Shown here one piece after another: positions 1 to 11,521 of a DNA stretch of 64,000 bases (positions are counted from its first letter, which is position 1; every line of letters begins with the position of its first letter). A program made the position numbers and the translations under genes. Source of the DNA: Turnera subulata (Eukaryota > Streptophyta > Magnoliopsida > Malpighiales > Passifloraceae); NCBI GenBank assembly GCA_028386065.3, contig JAKUCV010004797.1, forward strand, positions 6,441 through 70,440, read 5' to 3'. The notes beneath the pieces were generated by a model. The model had not been told where the DNA came from and did no database searches. It worked only from the letters and a program-made list of their open reading frames with translations.

Positions 1-453
1 TTTTTTTTTTCCTCTCTTTTTCTTTTTTTTCTCTCTTTTCTTTTTCTCTCTTTTTCTCTCTTTTTTTTTTCCTTCTCTTCTTCCTCTCTTCTTCCTTTCC
101 TCTCTTTCTTCTGCTTTCTTCCTTAAATAAACGGTGGATTACTGTTAATCATGTGATTAACAATAATGCAGTTCGTCTGCATTACAGGCAAATCCGATCC
201 GGACCAGAAAATAACAGATACCTCCTTAGTTATTTTCCGGTGTGATTTTCCGAGAAATTTCGCAACCCGAAAAATACCAACTTAGTTCCGAAAAATTCAC
301 GGGAAAATCACGAGCGCGGGGAAACACTCGAATTCGAAAAACGACTCCCGATTTACCTTGAATTAATTACCCAAGATTAATTCAACAGTAAATCACGGTA
401 AAACAATTTCTACAGTCCTGGTAAAAATCCAAAATTTTACCCGGGCTGTTACA
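1..453 (-). mobile_element. Large gypsy-type LTR, 5' end only (runs off the window)
   Basis: Read on the minus strand, the element begins at 453 with TGTAACAGCCCGGGTAAAA, the same terminus as the complete solo LTRs at 36209-39940 (plus) and 7106-13764 (minus). Similarity to the 36209 copy continues for more than 150 bases, including a short terminal hairpin. Positions 1-130 are an almost pure pyrimidine tract on the plus strand. The five bases after the terminus, TAGTG at 454-458, should be one half of the target-site duplication; the partner lies outside the window. Whether this is a solo LTR or part of a full element cannot be seen. Assignment to Ty3/gypsy, possibly a Tekay-type chromovirus, is an inference from the TGTAAC start and the large LTR size. 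Confidence 0.8.
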
Positions 454-477
454 TAGTGTCATTCTCCATCTTTTTTT
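454..477 (+). repeat. 24-bp direct repeat, left copy
   Basis: TAGTGTCATTCTCC at the start, then ATC and a T run; the same 24 bases occur at 3997-4020. The left copy is followed by unrelated DNA and the right copy by more Ts. The pair could be a long target-site duplication bracketing a 3.5-kb insertion, or a local duplication. Confidence 0.7.
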
Positions 478-751
478 CGGACCTAGGCTAACTCATGCCG
501 AGACAAATCCCTTAGTCAAACAGAGCGGAACCTTGTGGGAAAGTTTTTTAGATCATGTAGGCATTTAGTTCTGCCTTAAGGTTTCTCTTTGACTCGGAAA
601 GTATTTTAAAAGTTAATATGAAAATGACAGAATTGGGGTGAAAATCTGCATGAAAAACTGAGTTAATGCTAGTTAGTACCATTCTATTTATAGATACAAG
701 AAGCAATTGTGGAGACATAGTGACATTGTCTTTAAAAATGTAACTAGAAAG

Positions 752-2297
752 TGTTAGTGTAATATGCCCAAAAGCCAATCATTGGATGATTGTATATAGT
801 CATGTATATACAATAAGGTTATTCCAATAAATATGTTTATATGATAAACGCTTGCACATATTTATAACCCTAGAATATTTTATATTCTTAAATGTCCCTA
901 GTCGATTATTATTATGGATGGGTTGTAATAATAAATTAACACTAGCGTATGTTGAGAATTATATGAGATATGAATTCTACATACGGGTACAAGTTAGAGA
1001 ACTTGTAGTCTGGACTGACCCGACATAAGAACACTACATGGAACGTTATATGATTGTCATTAGTGGTTCTTATATGTATTGTCCTTAGACCTGAGATCAT
1101 CAAGGTTCCCAACATATGAGTCATATACTTTGATATTACTCTTGGCTATTCGTAACTGAGTAGACCTTAGTGTAATCATTGGGTATATGATATAATGTGT
1201 AGTGGGTTTTGTATGATCAAGATGGAATTCGTTTAACCCATATAACGGGTATATTATCAGATGGGCCTCTTGATAGAGTTGAACTGTAAATGCATGGCCA
1301 TGCTCGGATTATGTGATATGGTGATATCATTAGTATCCGCTTTACACAGTTAACTCAGGGATCAAGAAACTTAGATTAAACATATACGAGATTGACTTAT
1401 TCCATGTCTCGTGTTTAATCTTGATAATGTGACGAAAGGATAATGACATGTTTCCGAGGCATAATGAATCAGTACTGATCTTGTCGTTAGGGTAGCAATG
1501 ATGCGTTGCTAGACGCTGCTCATTGTTTATAATTGTAAATGAGTTTACAATTATTGCCAAACGTTACAAGTGCCTATAGGGTCACACACTTAGAACTGTT
1601 GATTCAAGCTGGTGGTTAAACCATGGTTGGACCGTGGTTCGACCAAGTATTTGAGCTAGTGGTTAGATCATGGTTGGACCGGGTCGTTTGGGTTGGTTCG
1701 GTTCAAAAGTTGCCAGAATTATTGAACCTGAATTATTGTCCCAAAGGCATAAAAGAATGTGTTGTTTTATATATATGTTGATATATATAATTGAGTTAGT
1801 GGAGACATGATCATGTAGATGATTGTGACTAAAGTACAAATAATGGAAAACACAATTATGCATGATAAGATGTATGTATGATTGGTTGGTCATTTTCTAT
1901 ATTAACTAACATATATGTGATATATGTAAGAGTGTGAAGGATGAGCATTTTTTGAGAGCTCAACACACAAACACATACACAAGAGTTGTGAGAAAAACAC
2001 TCTAGGCTCTCTTGCTTTCGGAAATTCTGCAGCTAGCACTGCGGTTCGAGAGTGCTCGAGAAAGTGATCGTGAGACGGTTGCTAGCAGTCATCAACGGTT
2101 CGTGTGGATACCGTAGAGGAGTCGGATTTCTGTCTGGTTCTTGCTGATTCGTATCACCAGTTGAGTGAAAGATCCCAACCAAACCAGGTACGAAATTTTT
2201 GTTATTCGATTTACCCTGTTTCACATGGATCCTCCATTAGTTCCGGATTTTTTCGCTGCGCATATTGTTTCTTTGTTTGCATACCCGGTTACTTACA
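752..2297 (+). mobile_element. Copia-type solo LTR (1546 bp)
   Basis: The element starts TGTTAGTGTAATATGCCC and ends GTTACTTACA, giving the TG...CA ends of an LTR. It is flanked on both sides by the perfect 5-bp target-site duplication GAAAG (747-751 and 2298-2302). The interior has the look of plant Copia LTRs, with a long AT-rich stretch and a GC-richer 3' part. It contains no gag-pol coding region and no second LTR, so it is a solo LTR left by LTR-LTR recombination. The orientation follows the resemblance to Copia LTR 5' ends and is less sure than the boundaries. Short open frames inside it are not genes. Confidence 0.88.
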
Positions 2298-2302
2298 GAA
2301 AG

Positions 2303-4933
2303 GTGCAGAGAAACTCTGCTGCCATACTGGTGGGAAGGTAACCTTTTGCCCTTCATTCCCCTCCGTTCTCCTTAAAATATCTCCCCACCAAAATAGTGGG
2401 AAATGGAGGTGAGAGAAATTAAAAAGAAGTATGACTTTAGATTCTCATTCTGTGCTTTAATAACTTTATTACCCTACTAATACCATATCTCACTTATAGA
2501 CCAGGATAAATTTGACAGTATGTAAGTACAATTCTCTCTTCTCTACCGCTCTTTTTTCAGAACTTACCCAAACCCATCCCTCTGCTTTCTTTCCCATCCA
2601 TCCCCCTATCTTTACTTCCCTTCAAAGCACCCAAACAGAGTGAAGCTACATGGGAGGTATTTTGACTGCTTTAGTAATCTCTTTGACATATAACCATGGA
2701 TCAATCGGGTTAAAATCCCCACTTTTTATCAACGAAGGATTAAATTTAGAAAGTCGGGACAATATTGGCTTGTAAGGATTAACCTGATTAGAATTAAGAC
2801 CTGATTGGTCCTTGGATGAAAAACGAGGAAGAATTGTTGTAGGCATGGATGAGCTATTCCTCATCAGCTATTTTGATTGGCTTGGATCTTCTTTCTTTCT
2901 CTCTTTATGCTTTAATATGTGAATATTGTTACTTTAGAATGTCGTTAACATCTTTTCTTTCTTGTTTACAGGAAAGGTTAGGCCAGCAGTAGCAGCAGAC
3001 AATTTGTGTAATTTGATTTTGATCGCTGTATTATCTTCATAATAGCCTTCAGTGCTCAAGACTTTTGTAATAATCTGTAGAACTGTATATGTACAATTTT
3101 TTTTTAGGGTTAATCTGTAGATGTACTTGTTTTAACGCTCCCATGCTGTTTCTGCTGGAATTTTGTATCGGTTTTGTATCATATGTACATGTTTTTCTTC
3201 TAAATCAAATATCATAAGCCTCTTTACTGATGATTTTTCTTTGTAAATGCTCCAAAACATAGAACTTGACTTACAGGATCTTTCCATATATGCATGAAAA
3301 ATCACTGCCAGTATATATTATCATTCGTGAGATGTATAAGAACGCACTGGTGAATGCCTAATTCTTGCGTTACAAGTCTTTACTGCACGTTGAATAGGAT
3401 AAAAATTCCTTGTGCTAATGATGCCAGTCAATAAGCTAACACCATATTTATGGAGTTGATCACTTAAGCGTTAAATTAGGCCAATTTAGAAGACATTGGT
3501 TCTCCCGCTGACTTGTTTTCATAATATATTTTTTCCCAATTCAACATTGACTTTGTTGAATTGGTAGCTGAAATCATTATTACTGGAATAATATTAGGGA
3601 AATTGTCCAAAACTTCAAATGTCATAATTTTACTTTGGGAATTTGTTTTGGATCAATTTTTTTTAATTACTTTGGTTTTTTTTTTTAATCAAACGGGGAG
3701 GCTCACAGCCTTGTTTCTATAATGTTGACGGAGGACAGAAACGCGGCAGAGCCACAACAAACATATCAAACTTTAATTGTTCTAAACACCACCATGCCAT
3801 TACCAATATCCAATCTTATTTCGAAATTTGAAAATTAGAAAAAAAAAAAACTCTTGTAGTAAGCTCTATCATTTACTCGGATCTATTTATGCACCAGTCT
3901 GAAGAAAAACTGCAGAGAAAACTTTAAATAACCATAACGGCAAGTCGAGAATTATTTTAGGTCAATTTTTTTAAACTTTAAAGGTAATCTAAATGATAGT
4001 GTCATTCTCCATCTTTTTTTTGAAAGTTGAAAAAACGAGGAAAAGATTCCTAAAATTCGGAAAGGCCATAACTCCACCTCCCCAACTTGTTTCGGGTTAA
4101 TTTTTTGCAACTCTCATATTTTGACATGACTTATACGATCATATTAGTCTCCATTGTTATCTCAAAATTTATAAAAATGACAAAAAATTCGTGCAAGTGT
4201 GATTCTTTGATTGAAATTCCTTCAAGACCTGACAAATACCAAAAACTTGTGATTTGAAAGCAAGGCATGGACATAAGTATCACCAATAATAGAAGAAGAA
4301 AATAGCAAAAAATGGTTTGTGCCATTCGCAGTTTTGTTTGACAAAACACCATGTCCTTTTTATGTCTAACAAAGTTGTGTCTATAATCATTCAAAATCAG
4401 ATATAATTTTGTTTGAGAAGGATTTGGTGACCAAATACGAAAATGAGGGGAATCACCAATGTTTTGGTTTATATAGTGGACGGTGATTGTGTGTTTTTTT
4501 TTGTCGTCTAGAAACAATAAAATCTCAACATTTCCATGTATTTTTGTTGGTATTGTCCAGGAATGTTGCAATCATTCAGATTTTGCCAAGTTACGGTCGC
4601 TTACATGAGTGGAATAGGAATTTGGAATTATTTGATTTACTTGCAATCAACATGTGTACAAGTACAACACATGCAAACCCTACTTGAGCAAAATATTTAC
4701 TCCATTGGAATTAAAAAATCTTAAACCTAACTTAATCACTAAATAGATGTGTAAACCTAAAATTTCAAACTTGATAAAGGATATATTTTTTTTTTCTTGC
4801 CCCCTGAAATTTGGCCCAATTCTATTAGAACTGACCAAAACAAACTAACATCCAAATCAAACAATATCAAACTTATTAACTCTAACAACATTCTATTACA
4901 AGACTATAGTTTTAGTGACAATCAAAATATGTA
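2303..4933. other. Intergenic, no supported gene
   Basis: This is AT-rich DNA with poly-T and poly-A runs. A splice-like AG at 2980 followed by about 100 bases of less AT-rich sequence hints at an old exon, but no protein is recognisable. The minus-strand open frame at 4131-4571 encodes a low-complexity peptide that I do not recognise and do not call. Confidence 0.6.
3997..4020 (+). repeat. 24-bp direct repeat, right copy
   Basis: Identical to 454-477. See that entry and the matching finding. Confidence 0.7.
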
Positions 4934-4941
4934 GCTAAGTA

Positions 4942-5397
4942 TAGTGGTGGCAAAATGAGTTGGGTACCCAAGTCACCCATTAGGAACCATCATAAATGGA
5001 TCTTTTGGGTATAAATAGATTAGTATAAAATTAATTGGATCTTAATGGATAAAATACACCCATTTAACCATGGGTGTTTGTGGGCTGAGTAATGGATATC
5101 TATGATACCCTAATATTTATAATCTAATTCAATTTAGTCATGTGGGCTTTTTAAGACCAAATTGAGCCTAACCGGGCCCAACCTTTGTGAGCCTAATTGG
5201 GCCCATCCCGGCCCACCGACGGCCTAATTGGATCCCAAGTGGGCTGAGTTGGGCCGAATTTGGGCCATCTCAATATGGATATGGTTATCCATTTAAACTT
5301 TTTGATAAATCATAAATGGATAAATAGATATAAATGGGTATGAACCATTTATGTCTCAACCCATGGATACCTATAGATAACTATTTTGCCACATCTA
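4942..5397. mobile_element. hAT-type MITE (456 bp)
   Basis: The left end reads TAGTGGTGGCAAAAT and the right end, reverse-complemented, reads TAGATGTGGCAAAAT: 13 of 15 bases match and both resemble the TAGNGGTGGCAAA ends of plant hAT elements. The 8-bp flanks GCTAAGTA (4934-4941) and CTCAAGTA (5398-5405) share their last five bases, consistent with a degraded 8-bp target-site duplication. The interior is full of short TAAATGGAT-like words and has no coding capacity, so the element is non-autonomous. Confidence 0.75.
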
Positions 5398-5405
5398 CTC
5401 AAGTA

Positions 5406-7100
5406 ATACTGCAGGATTGAAGGTCTCACGTGTTCGAGTTCTGGCCTCTCCTTGTAAACCATAAAAAATCAGCATCTAACATGTCAAGAAATATGGACAT
5501 TTTAGCTTACGATTTGCATGAGATCCTTATCTCCATGTCTAGGCAAGGGCAAGGGATAACAAATCACACACCACCAACAATGGAAATCAATTGAGTCCCA
5601 CAACCACACGTCACTCAACACATGGCCATTCAAGTCTTAATCTTACTGTGCATGACCCAACTATCATTTCAGAAACCATTGAAGAAGATATGGCAAGCAA
5701 TGCCTACGGTATTGGGATTTATTGCACCATTTGAGCAGCAATAACTAATTTGGACACAATATGTCCTGTCGGTTTTCCTTGTCAAACTTGCTAGCTGTCA
5801 TTGCCAATGTAAAGTACATTAATATTGTTGAGACCCTCGAGTGTTCCATTCCATGTCTAGTTTGCGTAAAAATTGCTTCTTCTTTGTCTGGGAATCATTG
5901 ATGATTCTCTACCAACAATGCCAATCAACATATGGTTCCCTTTGGGGTTTGACTAATCAAGTTGATTGGAGCCTTCATACCAAAAAGAAAAGTTGATTGG
6001 AGCCGAGTTGATGCACAAAGAATTACAATAGTTAGCAAAAATCGGGTCGGTTCAGGTTAATTACGGAGTTATTACCTTCTCCCCAAAACGTTAATCTTAT
6101 AGATATACAATATCGTCATACTTAACTTTAGAATCTACCTCTCTATTGTCTGATGTGAAATTCAATCAATGTAAATGGCAAAGATAACATAGATTCGAGT
6201 TTGGTCATTGCGATATCTTGATTATATCAGGCAAAGATTTTTTATTATTAGAAGAATATCATAAACAACCGGATTAATCTCTTTCCGTGACTTGGTAAAA
6301 AAAAGAATAATTTAAAGTTTGACTGTATCTCATTTCAATATATTGTCAATAGTGCTCCTCATCCTGATTTCTTTCCACTCATTGATTTTTGTTGCTGTAC
6401 TCTATGCAAGTAGTGCTATATATATATTGGTCCATCATATTGGCAACCACTTGTTTAATTGAAGTATTTTACTTTTACCTTTTTTGGCTATCTTTTCGAT
6501 CCATTTGGTCCATCCACGACTACTAGAATGGGTAACAAAAATGAATACGATGGATCAAATTGATCAATCATATTATGCCATATATTTTTCTCCATAGTGG
6601 AAGTAGGTATGGTGCAATATTTGCCACAAATTTAAATGGTTCGTTGTCAAAACAAAATATAAAAAATTATTATAAGGACAAATTTAGCTAGCACTCGATA
6701 AATAATTAATTATAAATAAATTGACTCATTACGACCATTTTTGTAGGGGATTTTTGTCATTTTTTTAATATATTTATACATGACAAAACATAATTAAGTA
6801 CTTTTCTAAAGAGAAATCTCCATTGGAAAAAAAAAAGGGGGTAAGAATTAATCAAGGAGAAAGGCACCATTTTCGTCGAGACTAATCCCAAAAAAGGCAT
6901 CTTGCAGTTGCAGCTTGATTTGACTTTGAAAATAATTTTTTCTTTTTCATTTGCAAAGGAGCATCCATTTGGCTACAAAACAAGATTGACCTTTTCCTTC
7001 CCTAACTTAGTAACTTATCGGTGGGAGCAAATTTCAAATCTAGACCAATTAATCAATACTTAATTGAATAATTTAACTTAAATAATAAAGGTAGGCAACA
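5406..7100. other. Intergenic, nothing recognised
   Basis: AT-rich DNA with simple runs. A GTGTTCGAGTTC word at 5430-5441 resembles a tRNA-type B box, but there is no matching A box or tRNA fold nearby. I see no gene. Confidence 0.6.
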
Positions 7101-7256
7101 CCTATTGAAGCGCCCCGACCCGTATTTACCGTACACAGTAAACACATGCCGGAACTGTAACGACCTGACCAAACAAAGCCCACATACAGTGTATACATCA
7201 ATAATTCTGGCTCAACAGCCCAAAATATAAACATCAATAACATCACAACCGGCCCA

Positions 7257-7724
7257 AGGCCCAACAATAACAATAAGTAGCACAGCGAAAGACTTAATAA
7301 CTCACAAAGACACTGTATGCGACACTGATGGAAACTACGGATACGAGTCCTGTCCAAGGGATAACGCCGCAACCTGTCTGGAATGCATCAAGCCTGAATC
7401 ACAAGTAACTCAACCTACGGGATGAAAGCCCGCAGGTGAGGGGTGAGTCTGAAGTGCTCATCGACGAAGGATAGACAATCAATATGCAACAGGCCCAACA
7501 ATAACAATAAGTAGCATAGCGGAAGACTTAATAACTCACAAAGACACTGTATGCGACACTGATGCAAACTACGGATCCGAGTCTTATCCAAGGGATAACG
7601 CCGCAACCTGTCTGGAATGCATCAAGCCTGAATCACAAGTAACTCAACCTACGGGATGAAAGCCCGCAGGTGAGGGGTGAGTCTGAAGTGCTCATCGACG
7701 AAGGATAGACAATCAATATGCAAC
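7257..7724. repeat. Two tandem copies of a 234-bp unit inside the LTR
   Basis: The block beginning GGCCCAACAATAACAATAAG at 7258 recurs at 7492 and the block beginning CAACCTACGG at 7411 recurs at 7645, so the period is 234. The copies (7257-7490 and 7491-7724) differ at only a few positions. The related LTR at 36209-39940 has a single copy of this region. The duplication therefore happened within this LTR copy or its source. Confidence 0.9.
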
Positions 7725-7933
7725 ACTATAAATTACTCAAGGTCGAAAGCACAGGCATAACAGCCAAAATAAAACAATCCAAAAGACAAGATCCAAAACC
7801 GGTCCAAGACCAAAAGACTTAAACAAAAATTTAATTTCCAATTTTATCTTTCTGGGCTCCGTCACGGATAAGCTAGCGGTCAGACCTGGTTCTCAACATA
7901 TTTCGGGTGTCAGATCAAATCCAAGAGAGCCCA

Positions 7934-8192
7934 GGGATCGACATCCCAAAAATAGTAACCCAGGGATAGACATCCCAAATATAATCACGGGATAGACATC
8001 CCAAGCATAGACATGCTTATCACAAGTAACCCAGATCATGGCCACCACAAAACAATCTTAAACCATCGAGTCGTACCACTACTTATCACGTGACAATTAT
8101 ATCATCATTATCCAAACCAATTCTCAGGGATCAACATCCCTAGCCAAAATACCGGGATAAACATCCCATCCAAAACCGAGGATCGACATCCT
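7934..8192 (-). repeat. Tandem hairpin array of the split LTR, main part
   Basis: A run of short perfect inverted repeats with 4-base loops lies at 7934-7947, 7963-7976, 7989-8002, 8003-8018, 8126-8141, 8154-8167 and 8179-8192. Most stems are GGGAT/ATCCC, one is AGGGAT/ATCCCT, one AGGAT/ATCCT and one is unrelated, AAGCAT/ATGCTT, with the same AGAC loop. Loops are CGAC, AGAC, CAAC and AAAC on the plus strand. Three more units lie at 11541-11554, 11569-11582 and 11601-11614, past the nested LTR, which landed in the array. Confidence 0.8.
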
Positions 8193-8256
8193 TATCTCAT
8201 ATTATTATTTAATCCATTATACTTAATACCAAGAAGACACAAGGATAAACACCCAA

Positions 8257-11200
8257 TGTGGAAGCTCGTACCCCAATTAAATAAAAATAAAATAATTAAA
8301 TGAAAAAGAGTTACTAAAATACTCTTGAAACCCGGGGTACAAAAACCGATGCTTCGGCATACAAACATTTTTCATGAAAATGTATTAACAACGAGATGTC
8401 ATAAAAATAAATGAGATCAACCGGCTTAACAAATAATAAGCCATCACGGCATCACGCCGACATAATATCACAAATCAACTCCGGCTAACTGCCGATATAA
8501 GATAAAATATTTATGACATCTCGAGTTATTTCACATGCAGCGGAAGATGAAAGTAATAATAATACTTAAGATAGAAAATATCATGCATATGGCCCTATGG
8601 ATCCCACCAAGAGATAATGCACAACTACCTGCTGAAGTGACTGCGTCTGATCTCCGAGTCGAAGGTATAAGTGAGTCTGCACGCTAACTAAAGCCTGAAA
8701 AACAACAGTGGCGATTATATGAGTCGCCTACTCAGTGTACATTAAAAGTCTAAGTATACATGAAAGTGAAGTCATGCTCGTAGGGTGAGTAGCTCACGAG
8801 CACAAGAACAGCATACAAGCAAGTCAGAATCACACACCAACACATAAACATCTTATTGTATTATTGTTCTTAGTATTTAGATCTGATGCGATGTTTCAAT
8901 TATTATAATTATTATTTTTATCATTACGGGCCCTCTACTGTGAGTCAAGTCTCGGTAGTGCATCTGATCAGATCAGGGTGTGAAACCCAAATGTCGAACC
9001 TCAGAAGGGGTAGATTCCGAGGCCAAAAACCACTGATAAATCTCGAGTGGCCGCTAGCTACCTGAGGGTGCACTCAGACACACCTAACCGGTGCAAGTCT
9101 TCCAGGGGTGCACCTACATCCCCTGGGCATGCTAAACAGCATAATGTGACCCGAGGGTACCCAACCCTCCCTCGGGGCTACCAACCGACGCCACAGTAGA
9201 ATTTAGTATTTTATTCTTAATTACACTTTACATTCTGTTGAAGTACATTATGTCTTTCAGGGAAGTGTGAATGATATGTGTCCCTGTCTAATCCGGGCCT
9301 TCGGCCCAATACTACTCACTATCACCAAAGCATATTACATATTACATTTCATAACAGTTTTTCATACAGAAATTTGGCATGTGAGAACAACCAGGTATAC
9401 AAATTCCAATCATCGCATGTAGCAAACAAGGCAACTAAACAAACAAACCACACCAACATGCATTCACAAAACATATATATAAAGACTTGTAATGTCACCT
9501 CAAAAAAAATGCAACTTATGACTTCTTCCCGATCCGAGTCTACAGCTCCCGAGGTATCTCCCGTGCCTGAATACCGGCACATATTATAATCACTAATCCA
9601 ATTTTAGGAATAAAACGTGTATGTATGCTAATGGTATGCTCTAATCGAGTATCTCCCAACCCTAACTATTAAATTATAAGATTTTCGAGTCTAAGTCCAA
9701 AAGGATATTTTCTCTTCCATAACTCCAACGATTAGAGGTCTAAGGTTCATCGGTTTAAGTCAATTAACAAATTCTCGGGCCTAAGGCCCACTAAATCCCT
9801 AATCACAAATTCCAGGCCGTGGGCCCACTTTCTTAAGTCCATATTTACCGATTATGAAATTGGGCTTCGAGTCCGTCTTTAAGTCTGTTCTTTAATTATC
9901 CATGATTGGGCCTTAAGTTCGTATTTAAGTCCGTATAAAACATTTTAAACTCCAAAATGAGGTTATCGGGCTTGGGCTCGGTTTTTCCTAAAACCGTTCT
10001 AAAACCATCCCGAGCCCAAGGTTAATCGGCCTAAATTCTCTACGTGTCGGTAAGTTCTCCCGGCCACACACTCTAACTCTCCACTCTCGGTAAACCACAA
10101 TTCACAATATATATACGTTCATACAAATATGTATTTCGATAAATAATTCAAAATTCGTATACAAGACAAAACCGAGACAAAACGAAAGTAATTACCGTCA
10201 AACAGTCGTACAACGAGAAATATACTCCGCTGATCGGAACCGAGCCTTCACCGGAAAAAATCCCGAGCCCTCGCCGGAACAGTGCGTTCTCGCTGGATTC
10301 CGGTCACTTCGCCGGAATTTCGCCGGAGCCCAAAAACGTACAAACAACGAACTGCCGGAAACCAAAACATCCAAACAGTTTTCACCTCACAGATACAATT
10401 ACACAACACAATACTTCTTAGATCATAAAACGAATTACAAGGGGAATTACAGAATGGAGCTTACCCGGAATTCGAGTGCCCGGTGTCCAACACCCAAAAT
10501 CCGAGCCCGCAACCCCTCTGCCCGGAAGGAGTTCGCCACCGACGTTTCTACAGAGCTACTGCCGGCCGCCACACACAACCACGCACTCACCAGCAACCCG
10601 GCGGCCCACTGCCGGAACAAACACCTCCCACACACTTCGTCAACCCAGAATTCAGAACCCCACATGCACTGAAACCAAATCAGCACAAAAGACTCTAAAT
10701 CGAGGAAGACGATGAGGAGAAAATCAAGAGGGGGAAGGAACTAGCGGCTTACCCTGCTGGGACTGCAGCCGCACGCGAGTCAGGGCCAAGCTCGCTCTTG
10801 GGTCCCCTTGATTGACACCGGCCGAACAGATCTCGGGCCTCGCCGTGCTGCCCGCGACGGTGGTGACTCTCAGGGACAGATGAGGGAGCGGTAGATGACG
10901 GCAGCGGTGGCTTTGTGTCCCGACGACAATGCAGGGAGAGTGGTGGCGACGATGGCGAGAGAGGAAGGAAGATGATGTGGGTGTCGGCGAGAGAGAAAAA
11001 GAAACAGGGGAGATGGTTTTGGATGTCCAAACGAAAGAGAAGAAGAGAGGAGTTATCAATGGAAGAGGGGGAAGAAAGCAGGCGTGGGTTAATGGCGTGA
11101 TTGAGAGGGTGGCAGTGGGTGACAATGCCGTTGAGGAGTGGCGGCTGAGTGGGGAGGCAACGGTAGGAAGAAAAGAAAATTGAAGGAAAAAGAAAAAGAT

Positions 11201-11521
11201 AAGGAAGAAGAGGGCAGCTGGGGTTAGGGCTTGACCCGCCAGCTGACGACGCGTCGTTGGCTTGGCGCGGTCAGCCCGCCTCAGTTGACCAGCCCCTTTT
11301 TTTTTTTTCAAAAATCCCCAAAACGACGTAGTTTCAAACCAAAGCAACGATAAACGTCGTGTTTCATCCCGAAACACGGTTTGGGTCAGACGAAGCTCAA
11401 AAACGACATGTCACCGCTTAAAAATTGATAAATCCAATGGCAAAATAAATTAATTTTATTTCCATTACCGAAATCCGGAATTTTCTTTATAAATCCAAAA
11501 ACGAAAAACCGGGGCGTTACA
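8257..11521 (-). mobile_element. Nested large gypsy-type solo LTR (3265 bp)
   Basis: The plus-strand left end is TGTGGAAGCTCGTACCCC and the right end GGGGCGTTACA; read on the minus strand it starts TGTAACGCCCCGG, typical of large plant gypsy LTRs. The flanks CCCAA (8252-8256) and TCCAA (11522-11526) are a 5-bp target-site duplication with one mismatch. On either side the hairpin array of the host LTR continues, which independently shows that this is an insertion into that LTR. It is a related but distinct family: it lacks the terminal hairpin of the host. There is no internal gag-pol region. The ORF of about 217 codons at 10724-11377 (minus) is low-complexity Ser/Pro/Leu from the pyrimidine-rich LTR tract and is rejected as a gene. 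Confidence 0.82.
9062..9175 (-). repeat. Hairpin array of the nested LTR
   Basis: Four perfect inverted repeats sit in 114 bases: CTGAG/CTCAG (9062-9077), CCAGGGG/CCCCTGG (9102-9126), ATGCT/AGCAT with an AAAC loop (9129-9142) and CCGAGGG/CCCTCGG (9151-9175). The stem sequences are unrelated to each other. The array lies about 0.8-0.9 kb from the LTR 3' end at 8257, close to the position of the arrays in the other large LTRs. Confidence 0.75.

Noticed and set aside
2298..3060. Possible last two exons of a gene: a donor-like GGGAAG|GTAACC at 2338 and an acceptor-like TTTACAG at 2971
   Set aside because: The joined frames give only short peptides with no recognisable family, and the upstream context is an old insertion. 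Not enough to call a gene.
5425..5445. tRNA-type B-box-like word GTGTTCGAGTTC
   Set aside because: No A box at the right distance and no cloverleaf.
10447..11183. Several overlapping open frames on both strands
   Set aside because: They lie in the CpG- and pyrimidine-rich part of the nested LTR, overlap in many frames and encode low-complexity text.
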